From assembly GCF_000373925.1 (NCBI RefSeq), contig NZ_KB892812.1:97544-161543 (forward strand): a stretch of 64,000 nt of DNA, given 5' to 3'. The notes beneath the pieces are model-generated. The model was given only the letters and a program-made list of their open reading frames with translations, did not search any database and was not told where the DNA came from. Position numbers and translations under genes: made by a program. The stretch is from Actinopolymorpha alba DSM 45243 (lineage in GTDB: Bacteria > Actinomycetota > Actinomycetes > Propionibacteriales > Actinopolymorphaceae). Below are positions 10,009 through 19,647 of this stretch, in pieces (position 1 is the first letter of the stretch; every line of letters begins with the position of its first letter).

Positions 10009-11034
10009 GTGCCGAAGTCTTGGAAAGACGTGATCATCCAGGGACCACACCTCTTCGTTGCAACGCCGTTGTACAAAACCCCAAACAAGACCATGCTACA
10101 TAACCAAGACTGGTCCACGACTGACTTCGAGGCCCTTCCACTCGATGCAATACCAGCCACGGCCTATAAGCCAGCATGCGACGAGCACCAGTACGCCCGC
10201 GACTACACGCATTGGGACGTTGACGAGTCGCGCTCAGCTCTCGACTTCTATCGCCTTGCCTGGCGTCGCATGGCCGCCAACACCGGCGAACGCACATTGA
10301 TCACGGCAATCGTGCCCCCCGGAACCGCTCACGTGCATCCGGTTCACGCCATGGCCACCCACGACGCCGACTCGACAACGCTTATGATCATAAGCGGTTT
10401 CACTTCATCTCTAGTCCTTGACTTTTTCGTGCGGAGTGCGTCGAAGTCGGAGATTCTCTACGGGACTATTCGCAGACTTCCGATCGAAATGAATCATCCA
10501 CTCGTCAGGTCGCTCGTACTTCGCGCTTTGCGGTTGAACTGCGTCACCGACGCGTACGCGCAACTTTGGCGTGACTGTTGGTTGCCCACGTTCCGGGATG
10601 AAACCTGGGCGGGTGGTTTCGAGCATGCCCTACGTCGGCCCCTCGGCGAGGTCAGTCGTCCCTGGAATGCAGGGATCCCGCTTCGTGTCGCCGCCGACCG
10701 GCGGCAGGCGCTCGTGGAGATCGATGCTCTCGTCGCGCTCACGCTAGGGCTAGCCGCTGACGAACTGTGCACGATCTATCGCACACAGTTCGCCGTCCTC
10801 TACGGGTACGACCAGAACGTGTACTACTACGACGTCAACGGACGCCTTGTACCCAACTCCGTCCTGAGCGTGTGGCGGAAGAAGGGTGCTCGGATCACTG
10901 AGGAGGAACGCACCGCGACCAACCAAGCGGGCAACACCTACACGTACGAACTGCCCTTTGTTACGTTGAACCGGGAAGCGGACATGCGGGAGGCGTACGC
11001 TCACTTTGAGCGCCTACTCAAGGAACGGTCGTGA
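10009..11034 (+). pseudogene. drmMI: DrmMI C-terminal part, separated by a frameshift
   Basis: This frame is open from 9937 (in-frame TAA at 9934-9936) and carries NESIDRAKGYFESEW, then QGPHLFVATPLYKTPN, the continuation expected for a DISARM methyltransferase. The first possible start codon after the break is the GTG at 10009, but no good RBS precedes it, so it is best seen as the 3' part of drmMI rather than a separate gene. It ends in a GTGA overlap with the downstream helicase gene, which shows that this frame is the native one. It probably holds the target-recognition domain. Base composition is clearly more AT-rich from about 9541 to 10560 than in the flanks. Confidence 0.75.
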
Positions 11035-14000
11035 GTGAGCTGCTTCCCACTCACCAGGCGGGCAGCATCCGGCAGAGCCTGGTCGACTACCTGACGACGA
11101 CGTTCGGGCTGACCGACGGAGATGCCCGCGATGGGCTGGATAGATTCCTGTCGGATCCCGCGTCCGGCATGTTCAAGGGCCCCTACGTGCGGCTCCGGTT
11201 GCCCTACCGCCCTGCCGACGAGGGGTGGCGAGACACACTCGGTTGGTACGAGGGATTCCAGCCGTACGGTCACCAGGCGGCGGCGTTCACGCGCCTCGCA
11301 TCGGTGTTGGACGGCCAGCCGCGTCGGCCGCTGCCAACACTGGTCACAACGGGCACCGGTTCAGGGAAGACCGAGGCGTTCCTGTACCCGATCCTGGACC
11401 ACGTGCTGCGGGCTCGCCGCGAAGGCGTGACGGGCACCAAGGCGCTGATCCTCTACCCGATGAACGCCCTGGCCAACGACCAGGCCACGCGGCTGACGAA
11501 GCTCCTCACGACGCACGCTGCCCTGGCCGGCGTGACGGCAGCTCTTTACATCGGACAAGCTGGGCCGACCCGCACGGCCGTGACCACCGAAAGCCTCATA
11601 ACTGACCGGGCGATCATTCGGGACACGGCACCGGACATCCTGCTCACGAACTACAAGATGCTCGATCAGCTCCTGCTCCGCGCGGACGACCAGGAGCTGT
11701 GGCGGCAGTCCGCGATGAGCCTGCGCTACCTGGTGCTCGACGAGTTCCACACCTACGACGGCGCGCAGGGCACCGACGTGGCCATGCTGCTACGTCGTCT
11801 CGGGCTGGTCCTTAAGAATCACTGGCCTGACCACGACCCGGCCATCGACGACGCGGCCCGAGCCCGGCCACTGGGGCTCGCCACACCGGTGGCGACGTCG
11901 GCAACGCTCGGCGACAAGGGCGACCCGACGGTGATGCTGGACTTCGCCCACACGGTTTTCGGGGAGAAATTCGACGCTGACGCCATCGTAACGGAGACCC
12001 GCCTGAGCCTCGACGAGTGGGCCGACGGCGCCGCAGAGTCGGCCGCCGCGGCCGGGTTCACGTCGGTCGAGATCAACGAGCTAGATCTGACGGCGGTGGT
12101 CGAGGCCGTCGCGGCGCTCGGACACAGTCCGACGGGGGAAGAGGTCGCCCACACGGTCCTCGGACTGCTGTACAAGGTTGCAGCCGACGGTGTCGGCGAC
12201 GCGGATCCTCAGTTGCTGTCGGCACTTTGCGGTGCTCATCCGCTCGTTCAACGACTTGCGCAGGAGGCACAGCACGCAGTCGCGCTCGACACGCTAGCCG
12301 CGCGCGTGTTCGACGTCACAAGCGCTAGCACCTCCCGAAGCGAGACCGTACTGTCACACGTGCTCGCGATGCTCGGTCATGTCCGGGCGATTGTCGGGCG
12401 GTGTGCGTTGTCAGTCGACGTACACATGTGGATCCGCGAGCTCACTCGGATCGACCGCACTGCCGCCGCGACCGCACGCTTCTGGTGGAGCGACGACGGG
12501 CCGCCGGTCGCCAGTGGGGACGCTGAGGAGGCTCGGCCGTCGTTCCCGGCCATCTACTGCCGCCACTGCGGCCGCTCTGGCTGGGGCATCGGACTAGCGC
12601 CAGTCGGCACAAGTCTCGCCGTGGACGACGAGGGGATTCGCCGACAGCACGCGGCCAAGGAGGGCAGATTCCGGCCGCTGCTGTACGCGCCCGTGGAGGC
12701 CGCTGCCCGCCTTGACCAAGACGAGCGAGTCGATGGACTCAGCTGGTTCTCGGTCCGTAACCGAGAGCTGCTCACCGATGTGGCCGAAGACGATCCGGAC
12801 CTGCGGGATGGCTGGATCCTCCCAGTGCTCAGCCACTCCGGCCCCGACGCCGACGAGCAGTCCCGCAAGGATGCTTGTCCCTCGTGCAGGCAGGAGGACG
12901 GGATCCGGTTCCTCGGCAGCGCAATCGCGACCCTCCTCTCGGTTTCGTTGTCGACCCTGTTCGGATCGCCCAGCCTCGACGCCCGTGAGAAGAAGGCGTT
13001 GGTGTTCACCGACTCCGTGCAGGACGCGGCTCACAGGGCGGGCTTCGTCCAGGCTAGGTCGCACACGCTCACCCTGCGGTCTGCCCTCCGCGACGCCGTC
13101 GTGGACGGCACCCTCACGCTCGACGCGCTCGTCGACGAAGTGATAAGGCAGGCTGGCGACGACTCGTTCGCGAGGTACCGCATCCTCGCCCCCGACTGCG
13201 CCGACCGGGAGTCCTTCGCAGAGTTCTGGAGGTCGGCGACACTTCGGTCCGTGCGCGCCCCGGTGCGGTCGCGGGTTCGCAAGCGGGTCGCGCTCGACGC
13301 GGCTCTGGAATTCGGGCTCAACTCCCGCATCGGCCGCACGCTCGAACTCACCGGCTCCGTCGCCGTCGAGGTCGAGGCTGGCCTGCCCGAACGGATGACC
13401 GGCGTGGCACGCGCCGCCATACAGGGCACCTCCTGGCAGGGCACGCTCGACACTGAGGGGCCGGACGATCCGACTCTCGTGCAGTGGGTACGTGGTGTGC
13501 TGGACCGGATGCGAGTCCAGGGCGCGATCGACCATCCATGGTTCGACCGCTATCGCCTCGAGGATGGTCATGACTGGTCCATCTGGGGAGGGCGACCCCG
13601 CAGTGAAGGCATGCCTGCCTTCCCGCGGAATCGACCCGCTCCTGCGTATCCGAAGATCGGCGGTTCCACCGCTTCGACCCGCGGCCTGGACTCGGTCACG
13701 TCGCCACAGTCCTGGTATGCCCAATGGACCTCACGTGCGCTGGACATCTCTCCGTTCGATGCTGGACGCCTCGCGCGGGTGTTGCTGGACCGGCTGGCCC
13801 GGGACGGCGTCCTCACGACGGCCACCAGCCAGTCCGGGGCAACCGTGTACGCGATCCCCGCCTCCGGAATCGTCATCGCACCCACCGAAGCAGCCGACCT
13901 CGCTGCTGGCCGCCACCTGCTCGTCTGCGACACCTGCCGGGCCACCGCTCCGGGCACGACCGCGGTTGTGGAGCAGCTCAGCGGAGCGCCGTGCCTTCAG

Positions 14001-17000
14001 ATCCGTTGCCGAGGACACCTCCGGACCGAGGCGTTGGCTGACAACTTCTATCGACACCTGTACGCGTCCCCGGACATGCGACGTGTCGTGGCTCGAGAGC
14101 ACACAAGCTTGCTCGACGACGAGACTCGCCGGGCATACGAGGAGGGGTTCCGCGACGCTGCCACTACCCCGCAGGCACCCAACGTTCTCGTGGCCACGCC
14201 CACCCTGGAGATGGGCATCGACATCGGTGATCTTTCGGCAGTGTTCCTCTCGTCGCTGCCACGTACAGTCGCCTCCTATCTTCAACGTGTAGGTCGTGCA
14301 GGCCGCCTCACCGGCAACGCTCTCAACCTGGCCTTCGTCACTGGGCGGGGCGAGCACCTGCCCAAGCTCGGTGACCCGTTGTCGATGGTCAACGGGGAGG
14401 TCCGTCCGCCGGCGACTTACCTGGCCGCCGAGGAGATCCTGAGCCGCCAGTACACGGCCTACCTTGTGGACGGTTTTGCGCGCGATCCCAGTCGCCGTCA
14501 GCCGAGGACTGCGGTGGGAGCCATCGGGTCCAGAGCGCCGGGTACGTTCCTCGGTGACCTCGTGCTCCATGCCGAGCAGAGCATTGACGAGCATCTACCT
14601 CGGTTCGTCGACACTTTCGACAACTTGCCCGGCGAAGTCGTGGATGGCTTACGCGACTGGCTGCGCCCAAAGGCCGGGCCGAGGAGCAGCGGATTCGCGA
14701 ACCACGTGGACGCCGCAAGCAGCCGCTGGCAGGACACTGTAGAGACCTTGAAACAGCGGCAAGCAAGAATTGTCGATCTCCTCCCCGAGCTCGAGGCGCG
14801 CGTCAACTCGCCAGCAGCGACCGACGACGACAAGCAGGCACTCCGCTCGGCGGAGGCCACCCGCAAACTCACCGCCAATCAACTCGCACACCTGCGCAGC
14901 ACCTACTGGATCAGTGTCCTAGAGGAGTACGGGCTGCTCCCCAACTACACGCTCCTTGACGACACTGTCACGCTCGACGTCGGCCTGTCCTGGACCGATC
15001 CGGACACCGGCGCATATGAGTACGGCAGCGCGCAATTCCAGCGCGGCTCCGCGCAGGCGTTGCACGAGTTCGCCCCCGGCGCGACGTTCTACGCCCGCGG
15101 CTGGGAGATCGCCATCGACGCGGTCGACCTCGGCCACGACGGCGCATCGATCCGCACCTGGGCGTTCTGTCCTGCATGCGGCTACGCCTTCGACGTGGCG
15201 GAATCTGGTCGTGATCTCCCGGTGGCGTCGTGCTTGCGCTGCGGAAGCACGGGCATCGGGGACACCGGCCAGCGTCTCGACGTCGTCGAGCTGACGCGAG
15301 TCTCCGCCGAGGTACGCCGGGACGAGGTCGCCATCTCCGACCGGAAGGACGAGCGTGGCCATGCTGGTTTCCAGGTCGTCGCAGCGGCCGATGTCGATGC
15401 TGCCCATGTCGCACGGCGATGGTTCGTCGAGGGAACCGGGCTCGGGTGCACGTACCTTCGCGTGGTCGACCTACGGTGGATCAACATCGGTCCGCCTGGG
15501 CACGGCCTGACACGCGCCATCGCCGGCGGCGAACGTCAGGGAACGTTGTTTCGCGTCTGCTCCGGTTGCGGCAAGAAGGATACCGACACTGGACGCAACC
15601 GGCCCCACGAGCATCGCCCTTGGTGTCCATACAGGACGTCTGTCACCGAGGTGACGAGCACCGTCGCGCTGTCGCGGACCCTGCGGACCCAGGGTCTGTT
15701 GATTCGACTCCCGCGAGCGGTGAGCCTCGGAGACGACTTCGCTGTCCCCAGCCTTTCCGCGGCACTGCTGCTCGGCTTGCGGGAGAAGATGGGTGGCCAC
15801 CCGGACCATATCCGCGTCGAGCACGTCGTCGATCCGACGCTGTCCGACGGCACCGACAACCACGATGCGATCCTGCTGCACGACGCCGTACCTGGCGGCA
15901 CGGGCTACCTCGCCGAGACAGCCACCCCGGAGCATTTGCGCGAGTTGCTCGTTCTGGCGTGGGACCAGGTCCGCGAATGCGACTGCCGTCACGAGGAACG
16001 CCTTGCCTGCCACCGATGCTTGCTGCCCTTCACCCCTCCTGGATCTGTCCGTCGGGTCTCGCGAGCGTCAGCGGAACGACACTTGCGCACCCTGCTCGGA
16101 CTGACGGACGATGCTGAGACAGCCGAAGGGACGACTTGGACCGTGACCGAGGTGCCGCCACACGAGGAGCCCGAGTCACACCTGGAGCGCGCCTTCCACC
16201 GGCTGTTCGTCGGCCGCCTGCGGCGAAACGGGGCCGCCGTCACGGAGGTACCTGGTCCCACCGGCAACGCCGTGCGCCTCACCCTGCCGGGAACCCATCG
16301 GCAGTGGACGCTCAGCCCTCAGGTCAACGTCGGGGACTCGAAGCCGGATTACCTCCTCGAAACCAACGACATGAACGTTCCCACTGTCGCGATCTTCACC
16401 GATGGCCGGGCGTACCACGCCAGCCACGCTGCCAACAGGCTCGCCGACGACGCGGCGAAGCGTGCAAATTTGCGCGACGCTGGCCTGGTCGTCCTCGCTG
16501 TCACGATGGACGATGTCAACGCCGACGTGAATGGCACCGGGTCATCGCCGACCTGGTACAGCCCAGATGTGGCCGGCAACTTGATGAACGTCCCGCAGTT
16601 CCAGGCCCCGCCTGAGTCGTACAAGGCACTTGGTCGCGGACCCCTCGACTGGCTCATCGAGTGGGTGACGGCGCCCGACCCTCAGGCCGTACGCAACGTA
16701 GCTCGCGCCGTGCTGATGTTCTTGTCGGTCGGGGCTCAGCCGCTTCAGGTCCCAGAGACGGTGGGCCTCGAGGAGGTCGCTCGCGCAGTCCTGCTGGACG
16801 AGCACCTGCCGACGGGCACGCGTCGAGTCCACGTGCATCGCATGGGCTCTCTCGCTGTCGTCGTCGAGATGCTTCCCGCCATGGTGGTACAAACTGCCGC
16901 CGTCCTCGACGATCGCGACCAGGTTCTTGGCGACGATGCCCATGCCGAGGCTTGGGGCGCCTGGCTGCGTCTGTCCAACGCATTCGCTCTGCGCGACTGG

Positions 17001-17372
17001 CCGACGGTCGTGACGACCGCCAGCCTCGTCAAGCCCGCCACCTCGGCTTCCAACGACACCGACCTCGGCCGGCCTGTCGGCGCGTGGGCTGACATCTATG
17101 ACGCCGCTGCACCCGGCGACGAGCAGAACCTGGTCGCCGCTCTCGCAGCTCATGGGAATCTCGTGCCGCCGGTCGTCGGCGCCGAAGGTCCGGAGGGCAT
17201 CCCACTCGACCTGTCTTGGCCGGAGCAGAGGGTGGTCGTCGCCTTCATGCACATGCCGCCCCAGGATCGCACCGACCTTTCCGCCGCGGGGTGGCAGGTC
17301 GTCGAGCCAACACCCGACGTTGTTGCTGCAGCCCTCGCCGACGCCAATCCTCACATCCACGGAGAACGTTGA
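11031..17372 (+). CDS. Giant DEAD/DUF1998 helicase (COG1205/DruE-like) with Vsr-like nuclease domain
   Basis: 2113 residues, GTG start overlapping the drmMI stop. N-terminal SF2 helicase: Walker A GTGSGKT at 108-114, DEFH at 237-240, motif III ATSATLGD, helicase C with ATPTLEMGIDIG and QRVGRAGR at 1085-1092. Many zinc pairs follow or are inserted: CRHCGRSG, CPSCRQ, CDTC, CPACGYAFD with CLRCGS, CSGCGKK, and a C-terminal CDCRHEERLACHRC, which is the DUF1998 signature. At about 1770-1800 it reads SKPDYLLE then VAIFTDGRAYH, which resembles the Vsr active-site region; I infer a PD-(D/E)XK/Vsr-like nuclease domain. Size and domain order recall DruE of Druantia and YprA/MrfA-type helicases. It is coupled to DISARM genes on one side and a UvrD fusion on the other, so it likely acts in the same defence system. 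Confidence 0.8.
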   Translation: MSELLPTHQAGSIRQSLVDYLTTTFGLTDGDARDGLDRFLSDPASGMFKGPYVRLRLPYRPADEGWRDTLGWYEGFQPYGHQAAAFTRLASVLDGQPRRPLPTLVTTGTGSGKTEAFLYPILDHVLRARREGVTGTKALILYPMNALANDQATRLTKLLTTHAALAGVTAALYIGQAGPTRTAVTTESLITDRAIIRDTAPDILLTNYKMLDQLLLRADDQELWRQSAMSLRYLVLDEFHTYDGAQGTDVAMLLRRLGLVLKNHWPDHDPAIDDAARARPLGLATPVATSATLGDKGDPTVMLDFAHTVFGEKFDADAIVTETRLSLDEWADGAAESAAAAGFTSVEINELDLTAVVEAVAALGHSPTGEEVAHTVLGLLYKVAADGVGDADPQLLSALCGAHPLVQRLAQEAQHAVALDTLAARVFDVTSASTSRSETVLSHVLAMLGHVRAIVGRCALSVDVHMWIRELTRIDRTAAATARFWWSDDGPPVASGDAEEARPSFPAIYCRHCGRSGWGIGLAPVGTSLAVDDEGIRRQHAAKEGRFRPLLYAPVEAAARLDQDERVDGLSWFSVRNRELLTDVAEDDPDLRDGWILPVLSHSGPDADEQSRKDACPSCRQEDGIRFLGSAIATLLSVSLSTLFGSPSLDAREKKALVFTDSVQDAAHRAGFVQARSHTLTLRSALRDAVVDGTLTLDALVDEVIRQAGDDSFARYRILAPDCADRESFAEFWRSATLRSVRAPVRSRVRKRVALDAALEFGLNSRIGRTLELTGSVAVEVEAGLPERMTGVARAAIQGTSWQGTLDTEGPDDPTLVQWVRGVLDRMRVQGAIDHPWFDRYRLEDGHDWSIWGGRPRSEGMPAFPRNRPAPAYPKIGGSTASTRGLDSVTSPQSWYAQWTSRALDISPFDAGRLARVLLDRLARDGVLTTATSQSGATVYAIPASGIVIAPTEAADLAAGRHLLVCDTCRATAPGTTAVVEQLSGAPCLQIRCRGHLRTEALADNFYRHLYASPDMRRVVAREHTSLLDDETRRAYEEGFRDAATTPQAPNVLVATPTLEMGIDIGDLSAVFLSSLPRTVASYLQRVGRAGRLTGNALNLAFVTGRGEHLPKLGDPLSMVNGEVRPPATYLAAEEILSRQYTAYLVDGFARDPSRRQPRTAVGAIGSRAPGTFLGDLVLHAEQSIDEHLPRFVDTFDNLPGEVVDGLRDWLRPKAGPRSSGFANHVDAASSRWQDTVETLKQRQARIVDLLPELEARVNSPAATDDDKQALRSAEATRKLTANQLAHLRSTYWISVLEEYGLLPNYTLLDDTVTLDVGLSWTDPDTGAYEYGSAQFQRGSAQALHEFAPGATFYARGWEIAIDAVDLGHDGASIRTWAFCPACGYAFDVAESGRDLPVASCLRCGSTGIGDTGQRLDVVELTRVSAEVRRDEVAISDRKDERGHAGFQVVAAADVDAAHVARRWFVEGTGLGCTYLRVVDLRWINIGPPGHGLTRAIAGGERQGTLFRVCSGCGKKDTDTGRNRPHEHRPWCPYRTSVTEVTSTVALSRTLRTQGLLIRLPRAVSLGDDFAVPSLSAALLLGLREKMGGHPDHIRVEHVVDPTLSDGTDNHDAILLHDAVPGGTGYLAETATPEHLRELLVLAWDQVRECDCRHEERLACHRCLLPFTPPGSVRRVSRASAERHLRTLLGLTDDAETAEGTTWTVTEVPPHEEPESHLERAFHRLFVGRLRRNGAAVTEVPGPTGNAVRLTLPGTHRQWTLSPQVNVGDSKPDYLLETNDMNVPTVAIFTDGRAYHASHAANRLADDAAKRANLRDAGLVVLAVTMDDVNADVNGTGSSPTWYSPDVAGNLMNVPQFQAPPESYKALGRGPLDWLIEWVTAPDPQAVRNVARAVLMFLSVGAQPLQVPETVGLEEVARAVLLDEHLPTGTRRVHVHRMGSLAVVVEMLPAMVVQTAAVLDDRDQVLGDDAHAEAWGAWLRLSNAFALRDWPTVVTTASLVKPATSASNDTDLGRPVGAWADIYDAAAPGDEQNLVAALAAHGNLVPPVVGAEGPEGIPLDLSWPEQRVVVAFMHMPPQDRTDLSAAGWQVVEPTPDVVAAALADANPHIHGER

Positions 17373-19498
17373 TGCCAACGATCATCATGGGGAAACTCGC
17401 CAGCAAGATCGACGGCTCGATACGCGGCAAGGCGATGACGTTTCTGCAGAAGCTCAGCACGGACGACACGGCGCTCGGCTTGCACGTAGAGCCCATCCAC
17501 AATTCCGTCGATCCACGGGTACGAACTGGCCGGGTCGACGATTTCTGGCGAGCGGTGATGTTCCGCCTCGACGGCGACGGCGAGACGCACTACGTCATCC
17601 ATGGCATCTGGCCACACGACGACGCGATCACCATTGCTCGACGCGTACGGCTGAAGGTCAACCCTGTCAATGGACTGCCGCAGATCGACGAGGTCTCCTC
17701 GACGCCGGTCTCCGAGGCACCCACGGCGCTGCCGTCGGTTGCACCATTGCTCACCCGCCTGGGACACGACCGGGCGGACCTAATCGAAACACTCGGTCTG
17801 CCCGATGTTGTCGTTGACCGGGCCATGGTTGCAGCCGACGAGGACGCCGTGCTCGAACTTGCCCAGCACCATGAGGGTTGGGTCGGCACCATCCTCGTCG
17901 ACCTCGCCGCAGGCGACAGCGTCGATGCGATCGTCGCACGTATGCAGCTCGAGAAGACCGATCCATCCAGCGATGCCGACGCCGACGTGCTGCAATCTCT
18001 CAAGCGGCCAGCCGCGGCGCTGCAGTACGCATTTATTGACGGCCAGGAGGAGCTTCGCCGAGTCATCGAGGACGGGGACTTCGGGGCGTGGCGGATCTTC
18101 GTCCACCCTGAGCAGCGCCGCTACGTCGATCGAACATATAAGGGCCCGTTCCGTCTGTCTGGTGGAGCGGGCACCGGTAAGACCGTCGTACTCGTCCATC
18201 GTGCTCGAGCGTTGGCTCAGCGTGACTCAGAGGCGCGGATCCTCCTGACCACGTTCACCACGAACCTTGCCGAAGCACTCGGCGACAGCCTCACTCAGCT
18301 CGACCCGCGGGTGCCGCAGGCGAGGGGGTTAGGTCAGGCGGGCGTGTACGTGAGCGGCGTCGATGCGCTGGCTGCAGCCGTGCTTCGGTCAGCTGGCGGC
18401 AGTCTCGTTGCCGCGATGCGCGACGTCCTAGGCGAGGAGCGCTCTGCACCTCTGGTCCGTACGTCCTCCACCCGGTGGCGCGAGACGATCGAATCGACTG
18501 GGACGACCTTGAATCAGGAGCTTGCCAACGAGACGTTTCTCGCCACCGAGTACGCCCACGTCGTACTGCCCAACAAGATCTACGACGAGACTGCCTACTT
18601 GCGGGTTCGGCGCCCCGGACGTGGCGTCGCACTCGACCGCGCGAGACGCTCTGCCGTCTGGGCGCTGATCGCTGCATACCGTGCACAGAGCCGTATCGAC
18701 GGCAGTCTCGACTTCACCGAGGCAGCAGCTGTCGCGGCCGCGTCACTCGGCATGCAGTCCAAACGGCCCGTCGATCATGTGCTTGTTGACGAAGGGCAGG
18801 ACCTTTCCCCCGCCCACTGGCAGCTCCTACGCGCCCTCGTCGATGAGCACCCCGACGATCTCTTCATCGCCGAGGATTCACATCAGCGCATCTACGGCTC
18901 ACGGGTCGTCCTCGGCCGATACGGCGTGGCCATCGTTGGCCGTTCGCAGCGACTTACCCTCAACTACCGCACCACGGCGCAGAACCTGCAGTACGCCATG
19001 TCCATCCTTGATGGTGGTGGGTACGTCGACTTGGAGGAAGAATCTGAGGTCACCGGTTACCGTTCCGCCCGGACTGGCCCCGTACCAATCGTGAAGGCCA
19101 TTGACTCCCTTGCTAACGAACTGCAGCTCATCGTTAAGCACATTCGTGCGTGGCTTGAGGCGGGGGGAAGCCCCGAAACTATCGCAGTCCTCGTTCAGGA
19201 TAGGTTCCACCGTGATCGCGTTGTGACCGCCCTCACCGAACATGGCATCGACGCCCGCGCCGTCGACCGCGACCGGCCTCCCGTCGGACGGGTACCCGTT
19301 CTGACCATGCACCGTGCCAAGGGCACGGAGTTCTCGAAGGTCGTACTCGCTGTAGGCAAACCATCGGCTGCTGAACTTGCACGACTGGAGTCCTTGGATG
19401 CGTCTGAACGGGCTGACGCGGAACTGAGGGCTCGGTCGTTGAGGTACGTGGCGGCGACCCGCGCGCGGGACGAGCTGGTGGTACTGAGCCGAGGCTGA
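17372..19498 (+). CDS. RelE-like domain fused to UvrD-type helicase
   Basis: The frame is open further upstream, but the ATG at 17372 overlaps the previous stop by one base (TGATG) and has GGAGAA at 17361-17366, giving 708 residues. The first about 100 residues (IRGKAMTFLQKL, RVDDFWRAVMFRL, YVIHGIWPHDDA) look like a RelE/ParE-fold toxin domain. Then a UvrD-like SF1 helicase: Walker A GGAGTGKT at 264-271, motif II DEGQD at 473-477, LNYRTT, TMHRAKGTEFSKVVL and YVAATRARDELVVL. RelE catalytic residues cannot be judged by eye. Its place as last gene of the coupled drmD-drmMI-helicase series makes it a probable defence component. The RelE-like call is from pattern only. Confidence 0.75.
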   Translation: MPTIIMGKLASKIDGSIRGKAMTFLQKLSTDDTALGLHVEPIHNSVDPRVRTGRVDDFWRAVMFRLDGDGETHYVIHGIWPHDDAITIARRVRLKVNPVNGLPQIDEVSSTPVSEAPTALPSVAPLLTRLGHDRADLIETLGLPDVVVDRAMVAADEDAVLELAQHHEGWVGTILVDLAAGDSVDAIVARMQLEKTDPSSDADADVLQSLKRPAAALQYAFIDGQEELRRVIEDGDFGAWRIFVHPEQRRYVDRTYKGPFRLSGGAGTGKTVVLVHRARALAQRDSEARILLTTFTTNLAEALGDSLTQLDPRVPQARGLGQAGVYVSGVDALAAAVLRSAGGSLVAAMRDVLGEERSAPLVRTSSTRWRETIESTGTTLNQELANETFLATEYAHVVLPNKIYDETAYLRVRRPGRGVALDRARRSAVWALIAAYRAQSRIDGSLDFTEAAAVAAASLGMQSKRPVDHVLVDEGQDLSPAHWQLLRALVDEHPDDLFIAEDSHQRIYGSRVVLGRYGVAIVGRSQRLTLNYRTTAQNLQYAMSILDGGGYVDLEEESEVTGYRSARTGPVPIVKAIDSLANELQLIVKHIRAWLEAGGSPETIAVLVQDRFHRDRVVTALTEHGIDARAVDRDRPPVGRVPVLTMHRAKGTEFSKVVLAVGKPSAAELARLESLDASERADAELRARSLRYVAATRARDELVVLSRG

Positions 19499-19647
19499 TG
19501 TGCCAGATGGACCATCGCCAGCGTGGCGTCAAGGACGCTCTGTACGTCTCGCGTGATAGCGGTACGAGGCATCTAACCTGCTGAGCGGAACGACGATCTT
19601 TTGACACATGGCATGCGGTGGGTTCGTCCTTCCGGCATACTCGGTCT
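19499..19647. other. Intergenic stretch after the defence operon
   Basis: About 150 bases with no gene. A TTGACA hexamer lies at 19601-19606 and CATACT at 19636-19641, but the 29-base gap between them is too long for one promoter. CATACT lies 6 bases before the GTG at 19648, a distance typical of leaderless transcripts in actinobacteria. Confidence 0.3.

Noticed and set aside
12594..13724. 376-codon minus-strand frame inside the giant helicase gene
   Set aside because: Shadow of a clear coding frame; no motif or RBS.
11031..17372. Naming the large helicase druE
   Set aside because: No other Druantia genes are seen and the locus is DISARM-like; only similarity in domain layout can be claimed.
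19601..19641. TTGACA plus CATACT as a sigma-70 promoter for the metallopeptidase gene
   Set aside because: The spacing of 29 bases is far from 16-19.
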